Shown here: one piece after another, positions 29,029 through 38,803 of the stretch | How the letters are laid out: every line of letters begins with the position of its first letter | Numbering within the stretch: the first letter of the stretch is position 1 | Assembly: GCA_009885955.1 (NCBI GenBank) | Contig: VFJS01000068.1 | Location: 1-64,000 of the forward strand | Direction of reading: 5' to 3' | Length of the DNA stretch: 64,000 nt | Source: Spirochaetia bacterium | GTDB taxonomy: Bacteria; Spirochaetota; UBA4802; UBA5550 | Program-made: the position numbers and the translations under genes | Notes under the pieces: model-generated | What the model saw: only the letters and a program-made list of their open reading frames with translations | Databases searched by the model: none | Told to the model about the DNA's origin: nothing

Positions 29029-30381
29029 TTATAAATCAACTAGTTCATCCAGCTCTTTCAAAATCGATGAATTTGAGATAACAGCCTTTTCATTGTTATG
29101 CTCTGGAATTACCTCCATATCAGTATCTTCAACATCCATTTTATTAGCAGTTTCTTCAGCAGCAGGTTTTGCCGGTTCCTCTTCAAGATAAAGGTTATCT
29201 CTTGACCTGTAAAATCTTGCCTTTGCCGATATTGCACTTGGGTCGTTTATTATAATCTGCCCGAAATTGAATTCAAGATTGCTGTCATTAAGTAGATTTT
29301 TCATGATGTTTTCGGTTTTTACATGAACAAGGTCGGTCATATTCAGGAGCTCATCGATCCCGAAACTGAATGTATGCGGCTTATTGCTTTTCAGAGAAAT
29401 ATTATCTTCAATAAGTTTATTTTCCAGAAAGGCATAAATTTTTGTAAACGGTTTTTTATGAGTAAGGGCTTCAAGCCTTATGTAGGTAAACCAGACTCTT
29501 TTACTTATGGATAGGAAGATCCGGTTTAAAATTTGAGGTGTTTTGTCAAAAAGGCTTAAAAAGCTGTTTTTATTTATCGGCAGGATTACTGACACTCCAT
29601 AGCTGATTGCTGTTGCATTTCTCGGTTTATTGGATACAATAGCAAGCTCCCCGAATATATCGCCTTCTTTCAACACTGAAAGCATGATTTCCACATTATC
29701 TTTGTTTTTTACAATTTTTACCTTCCCCTTTTTGATAATGAACAGCTCGTTCCCGGGTTCATTTTCACAGAATATTATCTGCTTATCCACATATTCGTTG
29801 TATATACCGGTTTTCATGGGCTCAGATATTTTTCTCAGGCCGGTACTTTCAATTTTTAAAATTTTATCCCTTGCCTCTTTAACAAATTTGTTTTCCGGAT
29901 ACATTTGTATAAATCTATGAAAGATATAATATGAATTGGAATAATTATTTTCGTTATAGTAATATTCTCCAAGTTTATAGAGCTTGAAGTCTGTGGAAAA
30001 TATATCCTTTGACTGTTCAAGCGAAAATATAAGGTTATCATAAGCCCTCAGCTCATCCGCATAGTAATTGAGGAGCTTGAATGCTATTTCGGAATTTTTC
30101 TGAAGCAATGTGATGAACCTGTTTTTTGGAATTATTATTACCGATGTGTCAACTTTTGCCCTTGATGTTTCATTACGGGGACGGTTTATTAAAGCGGAAA
30201 TAAATCCGAATATATCACCCTTCTTTGCCGATTCCTTGTTTAATTTGATATACTGGTTTGAACTGCTGAACTCCACCTCTCCATTTTCAATAATGTAAAC
30301 ACTATCGCTATCTTCTTCGCCTTCGATATAGATATATGTTCCTTTCTTGTAGAAAGTAATATTTTTATTTTTTCCGAACAT
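29029..30381 (-). CDS. Protein with two cyclic-nucleotide-binding (CRP-like) domains
   Basis: KGTYIYIEGEEDSDSVYIIENGEVEF...KKGDIFGFISALINRPRNETSRA and FCENEPGNELFIIKKGKVKIVKNKDN...LKEGDIFGELAIVSNKPRNATAIS. Confidence 0.88.
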   Translation of the reverse strand: MFGKNKNITFYKKGTYIYIEGEEDSDSVYIIENGEVEFSSSNQYIKLNKESAKKGDIFGFISALINRPRNETSRAKVDTSVIIIPKNRFITLLQKNSEIAFKLLNYYADELRAYDNLIFSLEQSKDIFSTDFKLYKLGEYYYNENNYSNSYYIFHRFIQMYPENKFVKEARDKILKIESTGLRKISEPMKTGIYNEYVDKQIIFCENEPGNELFIIKKGKVKIVKNKDNVEIMLSVLKEGDIFGELAIVSNKPRNATAISYGVSVILPINKNSFLSLFDKTPQILNRIFLSISKRVWFTYIRLEALTHKKPFTKIYAFLENKLIEDNISLKSNKPHTFSFGIDELLNMTDLVHVKTENIMKNLLNDSNLEFNFGQIIINDPSAISAKARFYRSRDNLYLEEEPAKPAAEETANKMDVEDTDMEVIPEHNNEKAVISNSSILKELDELVDL

Positions 30382-30390
30382 GAGAAAATA

Positions 30391-30939
30391 TTACATCCAG
30401 TATACTTGCAAATTTTTTTTGAGCTGTGACGCTGTTTCCGCATTGACAAACACTTCAACAAGTTTCAGAGAAAAGGGTATGGCGCAGCCCGGCCCCTTTC
30501 CGGTTATGACCCTGTCATCGGCAACCACAGTATCCGGGAGGTGGATGCCGTCGTTGATTTCATTTTCATATCCGGGGAAACAGGTAAATTTTTTTCCTTT
30601 CAGAACACCGGCTTCATTAAGGGCGATGGGGGCTGCGCATATTGCAGTCGCATATCCTCCTTTGCCGTAGATATCCCTGATGGCTGAAATTATCTTACCA
30701 TTTTCCTTCAGGTTTTTGCTACCGGGCATTCCCCCGGGAAGGACTATTGCCCCGAAATCGGCTGAACTGATATCATCCATGGATTTGTCAGCAAAAACCT
30801 CTATATCATGGGATCCCCTTACCGGATTTTGACTGATATGAACTGTTGTAACATGTATCTTTGCTCTTCTCAGAACATCAATTATTGTTATTGCCTCAAT
30901 TTCTTCAAACCCTTCTGCAAGCGGTACCAGCACTTTCAT
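30391..30939 (-). CDS. DJ-1/PfpI family protein
   Basis: MKVLVPLAEGFEEIEAITIIDVLRRA...AIVLPGGMPGSKNLKEN...ATAICAAPIALNEAGVLKGKKFTCFPG. Confidence 0.93.
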   Translation of the reverse strand: MKVLVPLAEGFEEIEAITIIDVLRRAKIHVTTVHISQNPVRGSHDIEVFADKSMDDISSADFGAIVLPGGMPGSKNLKENGKIISAIRDIYGKGGYATAICAAPIALNEAGVLKGKKFTCFPGYENEINDGIHLPDTVVADDRVITGKGPGCAIPFSLKLVEVFVNAETASQLKKNLQVYWM

Positions 30940-31018
30940 GATTGTCTCTCCCGATGTTGATAAAATATATCATATACAGAATTAGGACTAAACCTGATAT
31001 AAAAATTAAAATTTTCTC

Positions 31019-32128
31019 TTATTTTCCTGCCTGATTGCTTTTTATCTGAACCAGCTTGTTCTTCAGATCTTCCTCAAGTTTTTTAAGTTCAACTTCAGCA
31101 TCTTTCCTTTTTATCTTGCCGTCTTCCTGAATTTTTAGTGTCTCTTCAATTGTCTCTATAAGATTTTTATGAACGGTTTTAAGGGTTTCAATTTCAACGA
31201 TGCCCCGCTCAGATTCCTTAGCTACTTCAATGCTGCTGACTTTGAGCATCTCTGAATTCTTTGTGAGAAGGTCATTGGTTGTTTGTGAGACCTCCTTCTG
31301 GAGCTCAACTGCCTTTTTCTGCCTGAACAGGCTTATGGCAATGACAATCTGGTTTTTCCAGAGAGGGATTGTATTGAGGATTGAGCTCTGGATTTTTTCA
31401 ACAAGGGCCTGGTCATTATTCTGTATGAGCCTTATCTGCGGAAGGGCCTGGATTGCAACCATCCTGCTCAGTTTGAGGTCATAAACTTTTTTCTCAAACC
31501 TGTTTATAATCTGGCTCATATCCTGAACCTTCTGGGCGTCCAGAGCGTCCTTGGATGTCTCTGCCTTTGTTCTCAACTCGGGGAGTACTTTTTCACGGAG
31601 CTCTTTGAGCTTCACTTCCCCGGCAATTATGTGGAGTTCAATTTCCTTGAGATAATCGTGGTTTTTATCGTATAGGGTATCGAGCAGTGTTATGTCTTTT
31701 AAAAGCTGCATTCTTCCCTTTGTCAGTTCATCGGTAATTTCATCAATATGCTCACTGATTGTTTCAAACTGGGCTATAAATTTTTTTATTCCGCCGAAAA
31801 GAGATCCAATGAGTGGAATGTTCGCAAGAAATCCCTCGGAAGAGAGAGATTCCACATTCAATCCCTTTACGTTAAGCATGAGGTTAGTCAATGCCTGCCC
31901 GGCAAATCCGGCGTCCTTGGCTCTGACTTCGTTTAAAATAGTATCAGCGAAAGCAGAAACGTTGCTCTGAGCTGCAATTCCGTACTGCACAAGGGCCTGT
32001 GAATCGGTCACATCTATCTGGCCTGCAATATCCTGTATCCTTTTTTTCTCAGCTTCTGAAAATTTATCAAGATTAACTTCATTTTTGGCATCAATTTTTT
32101 CAAGCCCAACAGTTTTTTCCGCTTCCAT
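31019..32128 (-). CDS. TelA-like toxic anion resistance protein
   Basis: YGIAAQSNVSAFADTILNEVRAKDAG...IPLIGSLFGGIKKFIAQFETISEHIDEITDELTKGRMQLLKDITLLDTLYDKN. Confidence 0.9.
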   Translation of the reverse strand: MEAEKTVGLEKIDAKNEVNLDKFSEAEKKRIQDIAGQIDVTDSQALVQYGIAAQSNVSAFADTILNEVRAKDAGFAGQALTNLMLNVKGLNVESLSSEGFLANIPLIGSLFGGIKKFIAQFETISEHIDEITDELTKGRMQLLKDITLLDTLYDKNHDYLKEIELHIIAGEVKLKELREKVLPELRTKAETSKDALDAQKVQDMSQIINRFEKKVYDLKLSRMVAIQALPQIRLIQNNDQALVEKIQSSILNTIPLWKNQIVIAISLFRQKKAVELQKEVSQTTNDLLTKNSEMLKVSSIEVAKESERGIVEIETLKTVHKNLIETIEETLKIQEDGKIKRKDAEVELKKLEEDLKNKLVQIKSNQAGK

Positions 32129-32322
32129 ATTCCTTCCTCCTGTATTTTATCAAGAAATTGATTTTCATATTAATATTTCATAATAATAATCATTTTACAG
32201 GATGATAAAGAATTTTTCAACAATTTTAAAATGAAAATCCGTTAAATGAACCATTTTTACGTACTTCCGGTGAATTTAACGGGAAATGTGATATAAAAGA
32301 GTTATCTTCTACATTCTTCTTG

Positions 32323-32445
32323 TTAGATAGCATTCATTACTAAAAAGTAGTATTCATAACAAATCAGAGATTCAACCAGAAGATCTGTCTTAATCAATGT
32401 GCCATCAAGGTCACAAAATAAATATTGTATAGTCTTACTGGTCAT
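32323..32445 (-). pseudogene. N-terminal fragment of a HAD phosphatase (UbiA-HAD-fusion-like)
   Basis: MTSKTIQYLFCDLDGTLIKTDLLVESLICYEYYFLVMNAI*: intact DxDGT motif then stop; 40 aa. Confidence 0.6.
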
Positions 32446-32629
32446 TCCATTATATTTTCATATATTTTTTTTTACTTCTATAATTGGGAACATTTGATAA
32501 TATGAAAAAAGTTTTCTAAGTTTTTTCATTACAATAGAAGATTTATACATTAGCATTTTTTTTATTACGATTATCATATGAATCTGAGCTTACTTGAGTC
32601 TAAACTTGAAATAATTCAAATTAAAATTA

Positions 32630-33895
32630 TTACTCAGAGACATCCTTGTTTAACCGAGTCATAATTAATTTATTACTGGGGTCTTCAGAATATATAAATA
32701 ATTTATATATAAAAAATATATAGTATATAATAATAAAAAAAGAAAATCCAATTGTTATATCAAAATTAAGTAACATTCTGATTTGTTGCGGTATTCCATT
32801 CCCATCGTACCCATAAAAAATGAAAAGATTAATATTATAAAATAAACCAGTTATAATTAGAATAATAAGATTATTTTTATCAAGATAATATAAAAACAAG
32901 CTTATCAATACTAATATATGCATATGATTTTCATGGACTCCTTTATTAATCACAAAGTAAGTTAAGAAAGCCCCGTATAGGAATAGTAAAAATACTTCAA
33001 ATTTTTTTTCCTTCATATAAAAATATTTGATTAATAATACTAAATATAAAATTGCAAAGGATATTTTTAAAATAGTATGAAATATTGTTTTATCCCAAAT
33101 GACTGTTGCTAATATTAAATTTTGGCCTGCAATTTTTTCTGGGGAAACAAGTTCTATAATATAAGTTATCACCCATCCGATATTCATTCCTTGTCCTGAT
33201 AAAGGAGTATTCCCGAACGCCCTTTTAAATGATTTAATATAGGGCATTCCATAGACTACGAAAATAAATGAATGAATAAGAATAATTGGAATTATAACAT
33301 TAAATAAAATCTTTTTAATTTTGATCAGGGTGACATTATAAATAGAATCGATTTGTATCAGATGAATTACAACAAAAGGGAATAGAATAAAAACCTGCAT
33401 TTTAATTAATGATGCAATAGAAAAAAACAAAATAGCCATTTTACAATTATTTTTATTGATAAAATGAAAGCTAAGAATTAGAAAGGGAGTATAATATATA
33501 TCATGATACTGCAAAGCAACACTATTCAAAATGAAAAATACATATAATAAAATAGCAATCCAGAAATTACGAGTAACAAAATAAATAATTATTACTGATA
33601 AAAATAGAAAAAAATACATCGATAACTTTATTCCCATAAGAGGTGATGAAGCAATCGAGGAAAAAAGAAAAAAAATCAAAGAACCGAATGGAGGTTGTAC
33701 ACTTCTATCAATAGCATATCCTTTAATTATACCATGTGTTTCAACATTTTTTATCCATGATAACCAAATGCTGACATCTATAGTTCCTGAAGTATTAAAA
33801 AAAATTAGACTGCTAAATGATAATAAAATAATTAAAAATATTTTTTCACTATTTTCTTTAGCTAAACTAAAAATCATTTTCATTATCCGTTTCAA
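32630..33895 (-). CDS. Polytopic membrane protein, GT-C/DUF2029-like glycosyltransferase
   Basis: Many TM segments; IDRSVQPPFGSLIFFLFSSI, CKMAILFFSIASLIKMQVFILFPFVV motif style of GT87-like mannosyltransferases. Confidence 0.55.
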   Translation of the reverse strand: MKRIMKMIFSLAKENSEKIFLIILLSFSSLIFFNTSGTIDVSIWLSWIKNVETHGIIKGYAIDRSVQPPFGSLIFFLFSSIASSPLMGIKLSMYFFLFLSVIIIYFVTRNFWIAILLYVFFILNSVALQYHDIYYTPFLILSFHFINKNNCKMAILFFSIASLIKMQVFILFPFVVIHLIQIDSIYNVTLIKIKKILFNVIIPIILIHSFIFVVYGMPYIKSFKRAFGNTPLSGQGMNIGWVITYIIELVSPEKIAGQNLILATVIWDKTIFHTILKISFAILYLVLLIKYFYMKEKKFEVFLLFLYGAFLTYFVINKGVHENHMHILVLISLFLYYLDKNNLIILIITGLFYNINLFIFYGYDGNGIPQQIRMLLNFDITIGFSFFIIIYYIFFIYKLFIYSEDPSNKLIMTRLNKDVSE

Positions 33896-34200
33896 AATTC
33901 AGGGGCAAGGGTGAAAATATTCGAATTGAAAAAATAAAGTACTATCCTGAAACAGAATGTGTATATATAAACAAAGACAAATATTTTGATGGGATAACCG
34001 GTGAGGTCTGGAATTATCATATAGGGGGTTATCAGGTTCTTGAAAAATATCTGAAAGGCCGCAAAGACAGGTTGATGGATGACCCAAGGCATTATTGTTA
34101 TATGGCCATAGCCATTGCAAAGACAATGGAAATACAGCTGGAAATTGATAGATATTATGAAGATGTTGAAAAAAATATTATTATGTTTCCGAATCCCTGA
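33871..34200 (+). pseudogene. C-terminal remnant of type ISP-like R-M enzyme
   Basis: RGKGENIRIEKIKYYPETECVYINKDKYFDGITGEVWNYHIGGYQVLEKYLKGRKDRLMDDPRHYCYMAIAIAKTMEIQLEIDRYYEDVEKNIIMFPNP*; no start codon or upstream body. Confidence 0.65.
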
Positions 34201-34231
34201 AAAAAGTTTCGCTATAAATTAAAAGGGGCCT

Positions 34232-34783
34232 TTATATTTTTCCGTAAATTTTAATATGTTCCTGTTCAATTTGATATAGAATAATTGCAAAGAGTCCTAT
34301 AACTTCTTTCATGCAAGTTTTATATTCATCTGGGGAATTAATTAGCCTTTCTTTATGAAATCTAAGTGAACGGTATATGGTGGCTCGAAGATTTATTTCT
34401 ATATGGTCGAATGATTTATCGCTATTTATCAGTAAAGCAAACCCTATATTTAATGCAATAATCTCATTTATTATTTTTGAAATAGCAATTCGCTCGCTTA
34501 GATGTTTGCATTCTACCGGTGGATAATTAAGTATGTAGTGTATCGTAATGGCTGCAACTTTATGACGATCAATGAGGTCGGAAATTCCAAAGTGTTCCTT
34601 CCAGGAAGATAAATCATTATAGTACTGATTAACTGCCTTTTCTATTTGCTTAGGTTTATAATGAAGATATTCTGATGAGAATGTTTCAGGTGATACAATA
34701 GGATCGAGTCCGCTTCTAAAATGTTCTAAAATATCTAGAACAATCTGATCAAGACAATGGAATCGTACATTAATCTTTTCCAT
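34232..34783 (-). CDS. Hypothetical protein (second gene of two-gene unit)
   Basis: 183-aa ORF overlapping upstream 68-aa ORF by 14 nt; no recognised motif. Confidence 0.6.
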   Translation of the reverse strand: MEKINVRFHCLDQIVLDILEHFRSGLDPIVSPETFSSEYLHYKPKQIEKAVNQYYNDLSSWKEHFGISDLIDRHKVAAITIHYILNYPPVECKHLSERIAISKIINEIIALNIGFALLINSDKSFDHIEINLRATIYRSLRFHKERLINSPDEYKTCMKEVIGLFAIILYQIEQEHIKIYGKI

Positions 34784-34976
34784 TGTTAAGGAACACTCCG
34801 ATGGCTTTCTCGGCTTCCATAATTTCGCTTTCTGCTATACTTTTAGCATTCCGAAGCCAACGATCTTCATCTATTCTGCCATCTGTATTGGGAATATTCA
34901 TTTCATTGAGTTTGTGGATTTGATCATCGCTTAAATTTGTATAATGTAATTTATATGACATGTTTTTATCCTCCAA
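34770..34976 (-). CDS. Small hypothetical protein (first gene of two-gene unit)
   Basis: MEDKNMSYKLHYTNLSDDQIHKLNEMNIPNTDGRIDEDRWLRNAKSIAESEIMEAEKAIGVFLNNGKD; GGAGG upstream of an ATG. Confidence 0.6.
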   Translation of the reverse strand: MEDKNMSYKLHYTNLSDDQIHKLNEMNIPNTDGRIDEDRWLRNAKSIAESEIMEAEKAIGVFLNNGKD

Positions 34977-35176
34977 TCAAGAGAATTATTATAATACATT
35001 CTGAATAAAATTAATAAAAATATTTTAAATGAATTGTATACCATAATAATATCAACATAATCAGAAAGTAAATACTTTTTTATTATATAACTTATAAAAA
35101 ATGCATATATTTGTTAATGCTTAAATAAAAATTATATTTTCCCTATTAGAATATCATTTTTTAATAAATTTATTGC

Positions 35177-35201
35177 GGGAGAGACAATGGTTGTCTCTCC
35201 C
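35177..35201. terminator. Strong hairpin (11-bp stem, 3-nt loop), probable terminator downstream of glnK
   Basis: GGGAGAGACAA TGG TTGTCTCTCCC. Confidence 0.65.
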
Positions 35202-35224
35202 TTAAGACCGGATTAAAACCAGCA

Positions 35225-35566
35225 TCAGCCTATGGCGATACTCCCTTTTTCTCCGGTCCGTATCCTTATGCATTCGGCAAGGTCGAAAATGAATATTTTT
35301 CCGTCTCCTATTTCTCCTTCCCTTGCGCCCCTGGTAATTGCCTCGATGGTTCTGTCAAGGAAATCATCATTAACGGCAATTTCGAGTTTCACCTTTCTCA
35401 GCAGGTTGCCCACTTCCTTGACTCCGCGGTACACTTCAGTCATACCCTTCTGCCTTCCGCATCCAAGTACATCGACAACTGTCATGAGATGCACTTCGGC
35501 CTTTTCCAGTTCTTCCTTAACGTTCTCAAGCTTATGAGGCTGAATTATGGCTATTATATATTTCAT
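35225..35566 (-). CDS. glnK: P-II family nitrogen regulatory protein
   Basis: [48 protein letters not shown]...[22 protein letters not shown]. Confidence 0.9.
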   Translation of the reverse strand: MKYIIAIIQPHKLENVKEELEKAEVHLMTVVDVLGCGRQKGMTEVYRGVKEVGNLLRKVKLEIAVNDDFLDRTIEAITRGAREGEIGDGKIFIFDLAECIRIRTGEKGSIAIG

Positions 35567-35618
35567 AGTTTAATCTCCAGATGTTTAATTTTTTTATCAA
35601 TATCAACCGGTTCATGCA

Positions 35619-36860
35619 TCAGTCCATTAATGTATAACCAGTTTCATGATGCTGTGTCAGGTCAAGGCCGATATGCTCATCCTTCCTTTCAACACGTATG
35701 CCTACTATTTTATCGACGAGCTTCAGGAGCAGGTAGGTGCCGATTCCAGAATATACAATGGCCACAAGAACGGTAATTGCCTGGATGCCAAGCTGTCCCG
35801 GATTTCCATAGAATAACCCGTCCGCTCCATCGGGATTAATTGTTTTGGTGGCAAAGAGGCCGGTTGCAAGGGCCCCGACAATACCGCATACGCCATGAAT
35901 CCCGAAGACATCAAGAGAATCATCATACCCGAAATATTTTTTTACCTTCGTGACAAAAAAGAAGCCGGCCATGCTTGCCATCGCGCCGATTGCAATTGCA
36001 GAGAGGGGAGTCACATATCCGGCAGCCGGTGTTATTGCGACAAGGCCGGCGACAATACCCGTTATGACTCCCAGAACTGTCGGGACGCCGTTAATCTTTC
36101 TGTCGAGAATCATCCACATTGTTCCTGCCGCGGCTGCGGCTGTATTCGTGACAAGGAACGCGCTTACTGCTGTTGCCCCGGCTGAAAGAGCGCTCCCTGC
36201 ATTGAATCCGAACCATCCGAACCATAGAAAACCCGCGCCGAAAAGGGCCAGGGGAAGATTATGCGGAGATGAATGGGCCTTGTGGTTTATTCTTTCGCCC
36301 ACATACATTGCCATGACCAGTGCCGCAACTCCGGCATTGATATGAATAACCGTCCCTCCGGCAAAGTCGAGCGCGCCCAGCTTTGCCAGCCAGCCCCCGT
36401 TTCCCCAAACCCAGTGGGCCATGGGATCATATATTACCGTTGACCAGAGTAAGCTGAAAATAATGAACCCGGAAAATTTAACCCTTTCCACGAATGCACC
36501 GATGATCAGAGCCGGTGTGATTATGGCAAACATCATCTGGAAAATCATGAATAGCTGGTGGGGGATTGTGGTTGCATAGATTTTACTGGGCTCAAGGCCG
36601 ACATGTGCCAGGCCGGCCCATTCCAGGCCTCCGATCAATCCGCCCTTGTCAGGGCCGAAAGCCAGGCTGTATCCGAAAAGAATCCACTGTAGTGAAATGA
36701 TGCATAAGAGTGCAGTACACTGCATCAGGATTGACAGGATATTTTTTTTCCTGACAAGCCCGCCGTAAAAAAAAGCAAGCGCCGGTATCATCATCATGAC
36801 CAGTGCTGATGCGATGAGCATCCATACGGTATCTGCCTGATTAATCATAAAATCCTCCAT
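35619..36860 (-). CDS. amt: Ammonium transporter
   Basis: ADTVWMLIASALVMMMIPALAFFYGGLVRKKNILSILMQ...FAGGTVIHINAGVAALVMAMYVG...FGIHGVCGIVGALATGLFA; actual start may be 36848. Confidence 0.95.
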   Translation of the reverse strand: MEDFMINQADTVWMLIASALVMMMIPALAFFYGGLVRKKNILSILMQCTALLCIISLQWILFGYSLAFGPDKGGLIGGLEWAGLAHVGLEPSKIYATTIPHQLFMIFQMMFAIITPALIIGAFVERVKFSGFIIFSLLWSTVIYDPMAHWVWGNGGWLAKLGALDFAGGTVIHINAGVAALVMAMYVGERINHKAHSSPHNLPLALFGAGFLWFGWFGFNAGSALSAGATAVSAFLVTNTAAAAAGTMWMILDRKINGVPTVLGVITGIVAGLVAITPAAGYVTPLSAIAIGAMASMAGFFFVTKVKKYFGYDDSLDVFGIHGVCGIVGALATGLFATKTINPDGADGLFYGNPGQLGIQAITVLVAIVYSGIGTYLLLKLVDKIVGIRVERKDEHIGLDLTQHHETGYTLMD

Positions 36861-36960
36861 ATAAAAATAAATTTAATATAATCATAAATAACAGAAATTA
36901 ATTTTTCATGTCAATGATTAAGATCCATCTACCTTTCAAATTTTCAGAATTTTACATTCC

Positions 36961-36993
36961 TGTAACAGGGCTGTAACAATATTGTAACACTGC
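36961..36993. promoter_or_regulatory. Three TGTAAC direct repeats at exact 11-bp spacing upstream of amt-glnK (Pho-box-like operator)
   Basis: TGTAACAGGGC TGTAACAATAT TGTAACACTGC. Confidence 0.5.
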
Positions 36994-37267
36994 ACATAAA
37001 ATAGAGATACACAGATGTTAAAATATTGTATGTGCATCCATGAAGATGAATTCCATGCAGGACAGTATCATTCTCAACAAGCAGACATATGACCTGCTGT
37101 GGATGCTCTTTACTTCTGTAAAAAATATTTTTTATAAAAATGGACATATGGCGGGGAACAGAAAGCTTAATATTGCGGCAAAAAAGTCCATTTTTACTTG
37201 ATAAATTAATAAAGAATAAATTATATTGATACTCAAAGGATAAAAATTATTTGGACGGGGGTTAAAT

Positions 37268-38062
37268 ATGATAATCTATACCATTATTGCATGTATACTG
37301 GCATTTACCGTAAATCTGCTTGCAGCGGAAGACGTTTTGATTAAAAAAACAGCAGAACATGTCTGCGCTTTATCATCGCAAAAGAAAAAATCGCGTATTG
37401 CCATACAGCCATTTACTGATGAAAAGGATCAGGAGTCTCCCGATTCTAAAAAATGTACAACATATATTATCAATTATATATTGAATTGCGGCAATATTAA
37501 AATAATCGATCCGGGTAAAGTAAAGAAAGTTCTTGAGGAGCAGGAAAAAGGGATGACCGGAATCATTGACGATGAAACAGCGCCTGCCGCGGGAAAGCTT
37601 CTCGGGGCCGATGCAATCCTATTCGGCCAGGTGGATGGCAAAGTCATACAGATCAGGATGGTAGATGCCGCGACAGGGGAAATACTTGGAGCAAAAGTTG
37701 AGGAAACGGGTGGAAACAGCACCACAGTCACGAAAGAAAATTTCAGCGACGATACATCAAAGGTGGCATTTAGAAATGAACAGCATAGAAAACAGCTTAA
37801 CTATCTGTTTAACAACCGGCCCCTTATCTTCATCCTCATTACTTCGACCGGGGATGAGCTGGCCGCTTTCAAGCAGCAGTATCCCAGGAGATACGAAAAG
37901 GCCCAGAATCGGCTGGATAACAACAGTGAAGAGAAGAAAATGAAATTCAAAAAATCGAGAAATTTTTTTCTTGATGCCAGGATAAAGGATAAAAAGTTCG
38001 ATGAGAAGATAATTGAGGAACAGAGAATGGTGCTGTCAAAATTTAAACATAAGGAACAATAA
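37268..38062 (+). CDS. CsgG/FlgO-like exported protein
   Basis: KSRIAIQPFTDEKD...YIINYILNCGNIKIIDPGKVKKVLEEQEKGMTGIIDDETAPAAGKLLGADAILFGQVDGK...VDAATGEILGA. Confidence 0.6.
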   Translation: MIIYTIIACILAFTVNLLAAEDVLIKKTAEHVCALSSQKKKSRIAIQPFTDEKDQESPDSKKCTTYIINYILNCGNIKIIDPGKVKKVLEEQEKGMTGIIDDETAPAAGKLLGADAILFGQVDGKVIQIRMVDAATGEILGAKVEETGGNSTTVTKENFSDDTSKVAFRNEQHRKQLNYLFNNRPLIFILITSTGDELAAFKQQYPRRYEKAQNRLDNNSEEKKMKFKKSRNFFLDARIKDKKFDEKIIEEQRMVLSKFKHKEQ

Positions 38063-38094
38063 AGCATAAAAGATAATATCGGGGAAATAATTAT

Positions 38095-38658
38095 ATGGCT
38101 CATGATACACTCGAGGGATTGGAATTGCTGAAAAATCTTGATCGCGAGGAGTTGATCAGAATAATAATCGATGATGCAAAGAACTGGCTTGCCCATGACG
38201 GCCTATGGTTTCAGGCTGTTGAGAAAGACCATGGGCTCCAGGCTGCCATAAAAGCAGATCGTGATGCCTGGGAAAAATTTACCGTGATTGAAGCCCGAAG
38301 GATCATGGAGAGGCTGGGGTTAAGTCCGGGCGGCGGGATTAAGGCCCTGACTGAATGCCTTAAGCACAGGCTCTATGCCAGGCTGAATATACAGGAATGT
38401 ATTGAGGTGACCGACAGAAGGGCTGTTTTCAGGATGAATGACTGCAGGGTCCAGTCAGCCAGGAAGCGGAAAGGCCTTGCTGACTTCCCGTGCAAACCTG
38501 TGGGTATAATTGAATACACGAATTTCGCGCTTACCGTTGACCCGAGGATAAAAACGGTGTGCATCGCATGCCCGCCCGACAGTCACACCGATGAATTCTG
38601 GTGCGCATGGGAATTCACAATCGGGGAGGGATCGGGGGAATCATATGAAAAAACATGA
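38095..38658 (+). CDS. DUF6125-like cytosolic protein
   Basis: LAHDGLWFQAVEKDHGLQAAIKADRDAWEKFTVIEARRIMERLGLSPGGGIKALTECLKHRLYARLN. Confidence 0.6.
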   Translation: MAHDTLEGLELLKNLDREELIRIIIDDAKNWLAHDGLWFQAVEKDHGLQAAIKADRDAWEKFTVIEARRIMERLGLSPGGGIKALTECLKHRLYARLNIQECIEVTDRRAVFRMNDCRVQSARKRKGLADFPCKPVGIIEYTNFALTVDPRIKTVCIACPPDSHTDEFWCAWEFTIGEGSGESYEKT

Positions 38659-38803
38659 TGAGAATAAGGAGCTCATAAAAAAAATCCGTACGGGCATAAG
38701 GTTAAAGACGAAAGCGCCCAAGGTTGAAAAGACAGGCAAAACGTACAACAGAAAAGGGAAGCACAAAAATAATTTAGATGAAACACAGATTAATAGAAAT
38801 TGA
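38645..38803 (+). CDS. Small highly basic protein
   Basis: MKKHDENKELIKKIRTGIRLKTKAPKVEKTGKTYNRKGKHKNNLDETQINRN*; GGGGGAA upstream of ATG, overlaps flanking genes. Confidence 0.5.
   Translation: MKKHDENKELIKKIRTGIRLKTKAPKVEKTGKTYNRKGKHKNNLDETQINRN

Noticed and set aside
31019-32128. Tellurite resistance island
   Set aside because: Only a lone TelA-like gene is present, with no ter cluster; lone telA homologues are common.
35895-36345. Plus-strand ORFs (96 and 131 aa) over amt
   Set aside because: Antisense to the highly conserved ammonium transporter.
36944-37147. 67-aa minus ORF and a plus-strand ORF from about 37040 in the amt upstream region
   Set aside because: No homology or convincing RBS context; overlaps the operator-like repeats, so coding is unsupported.
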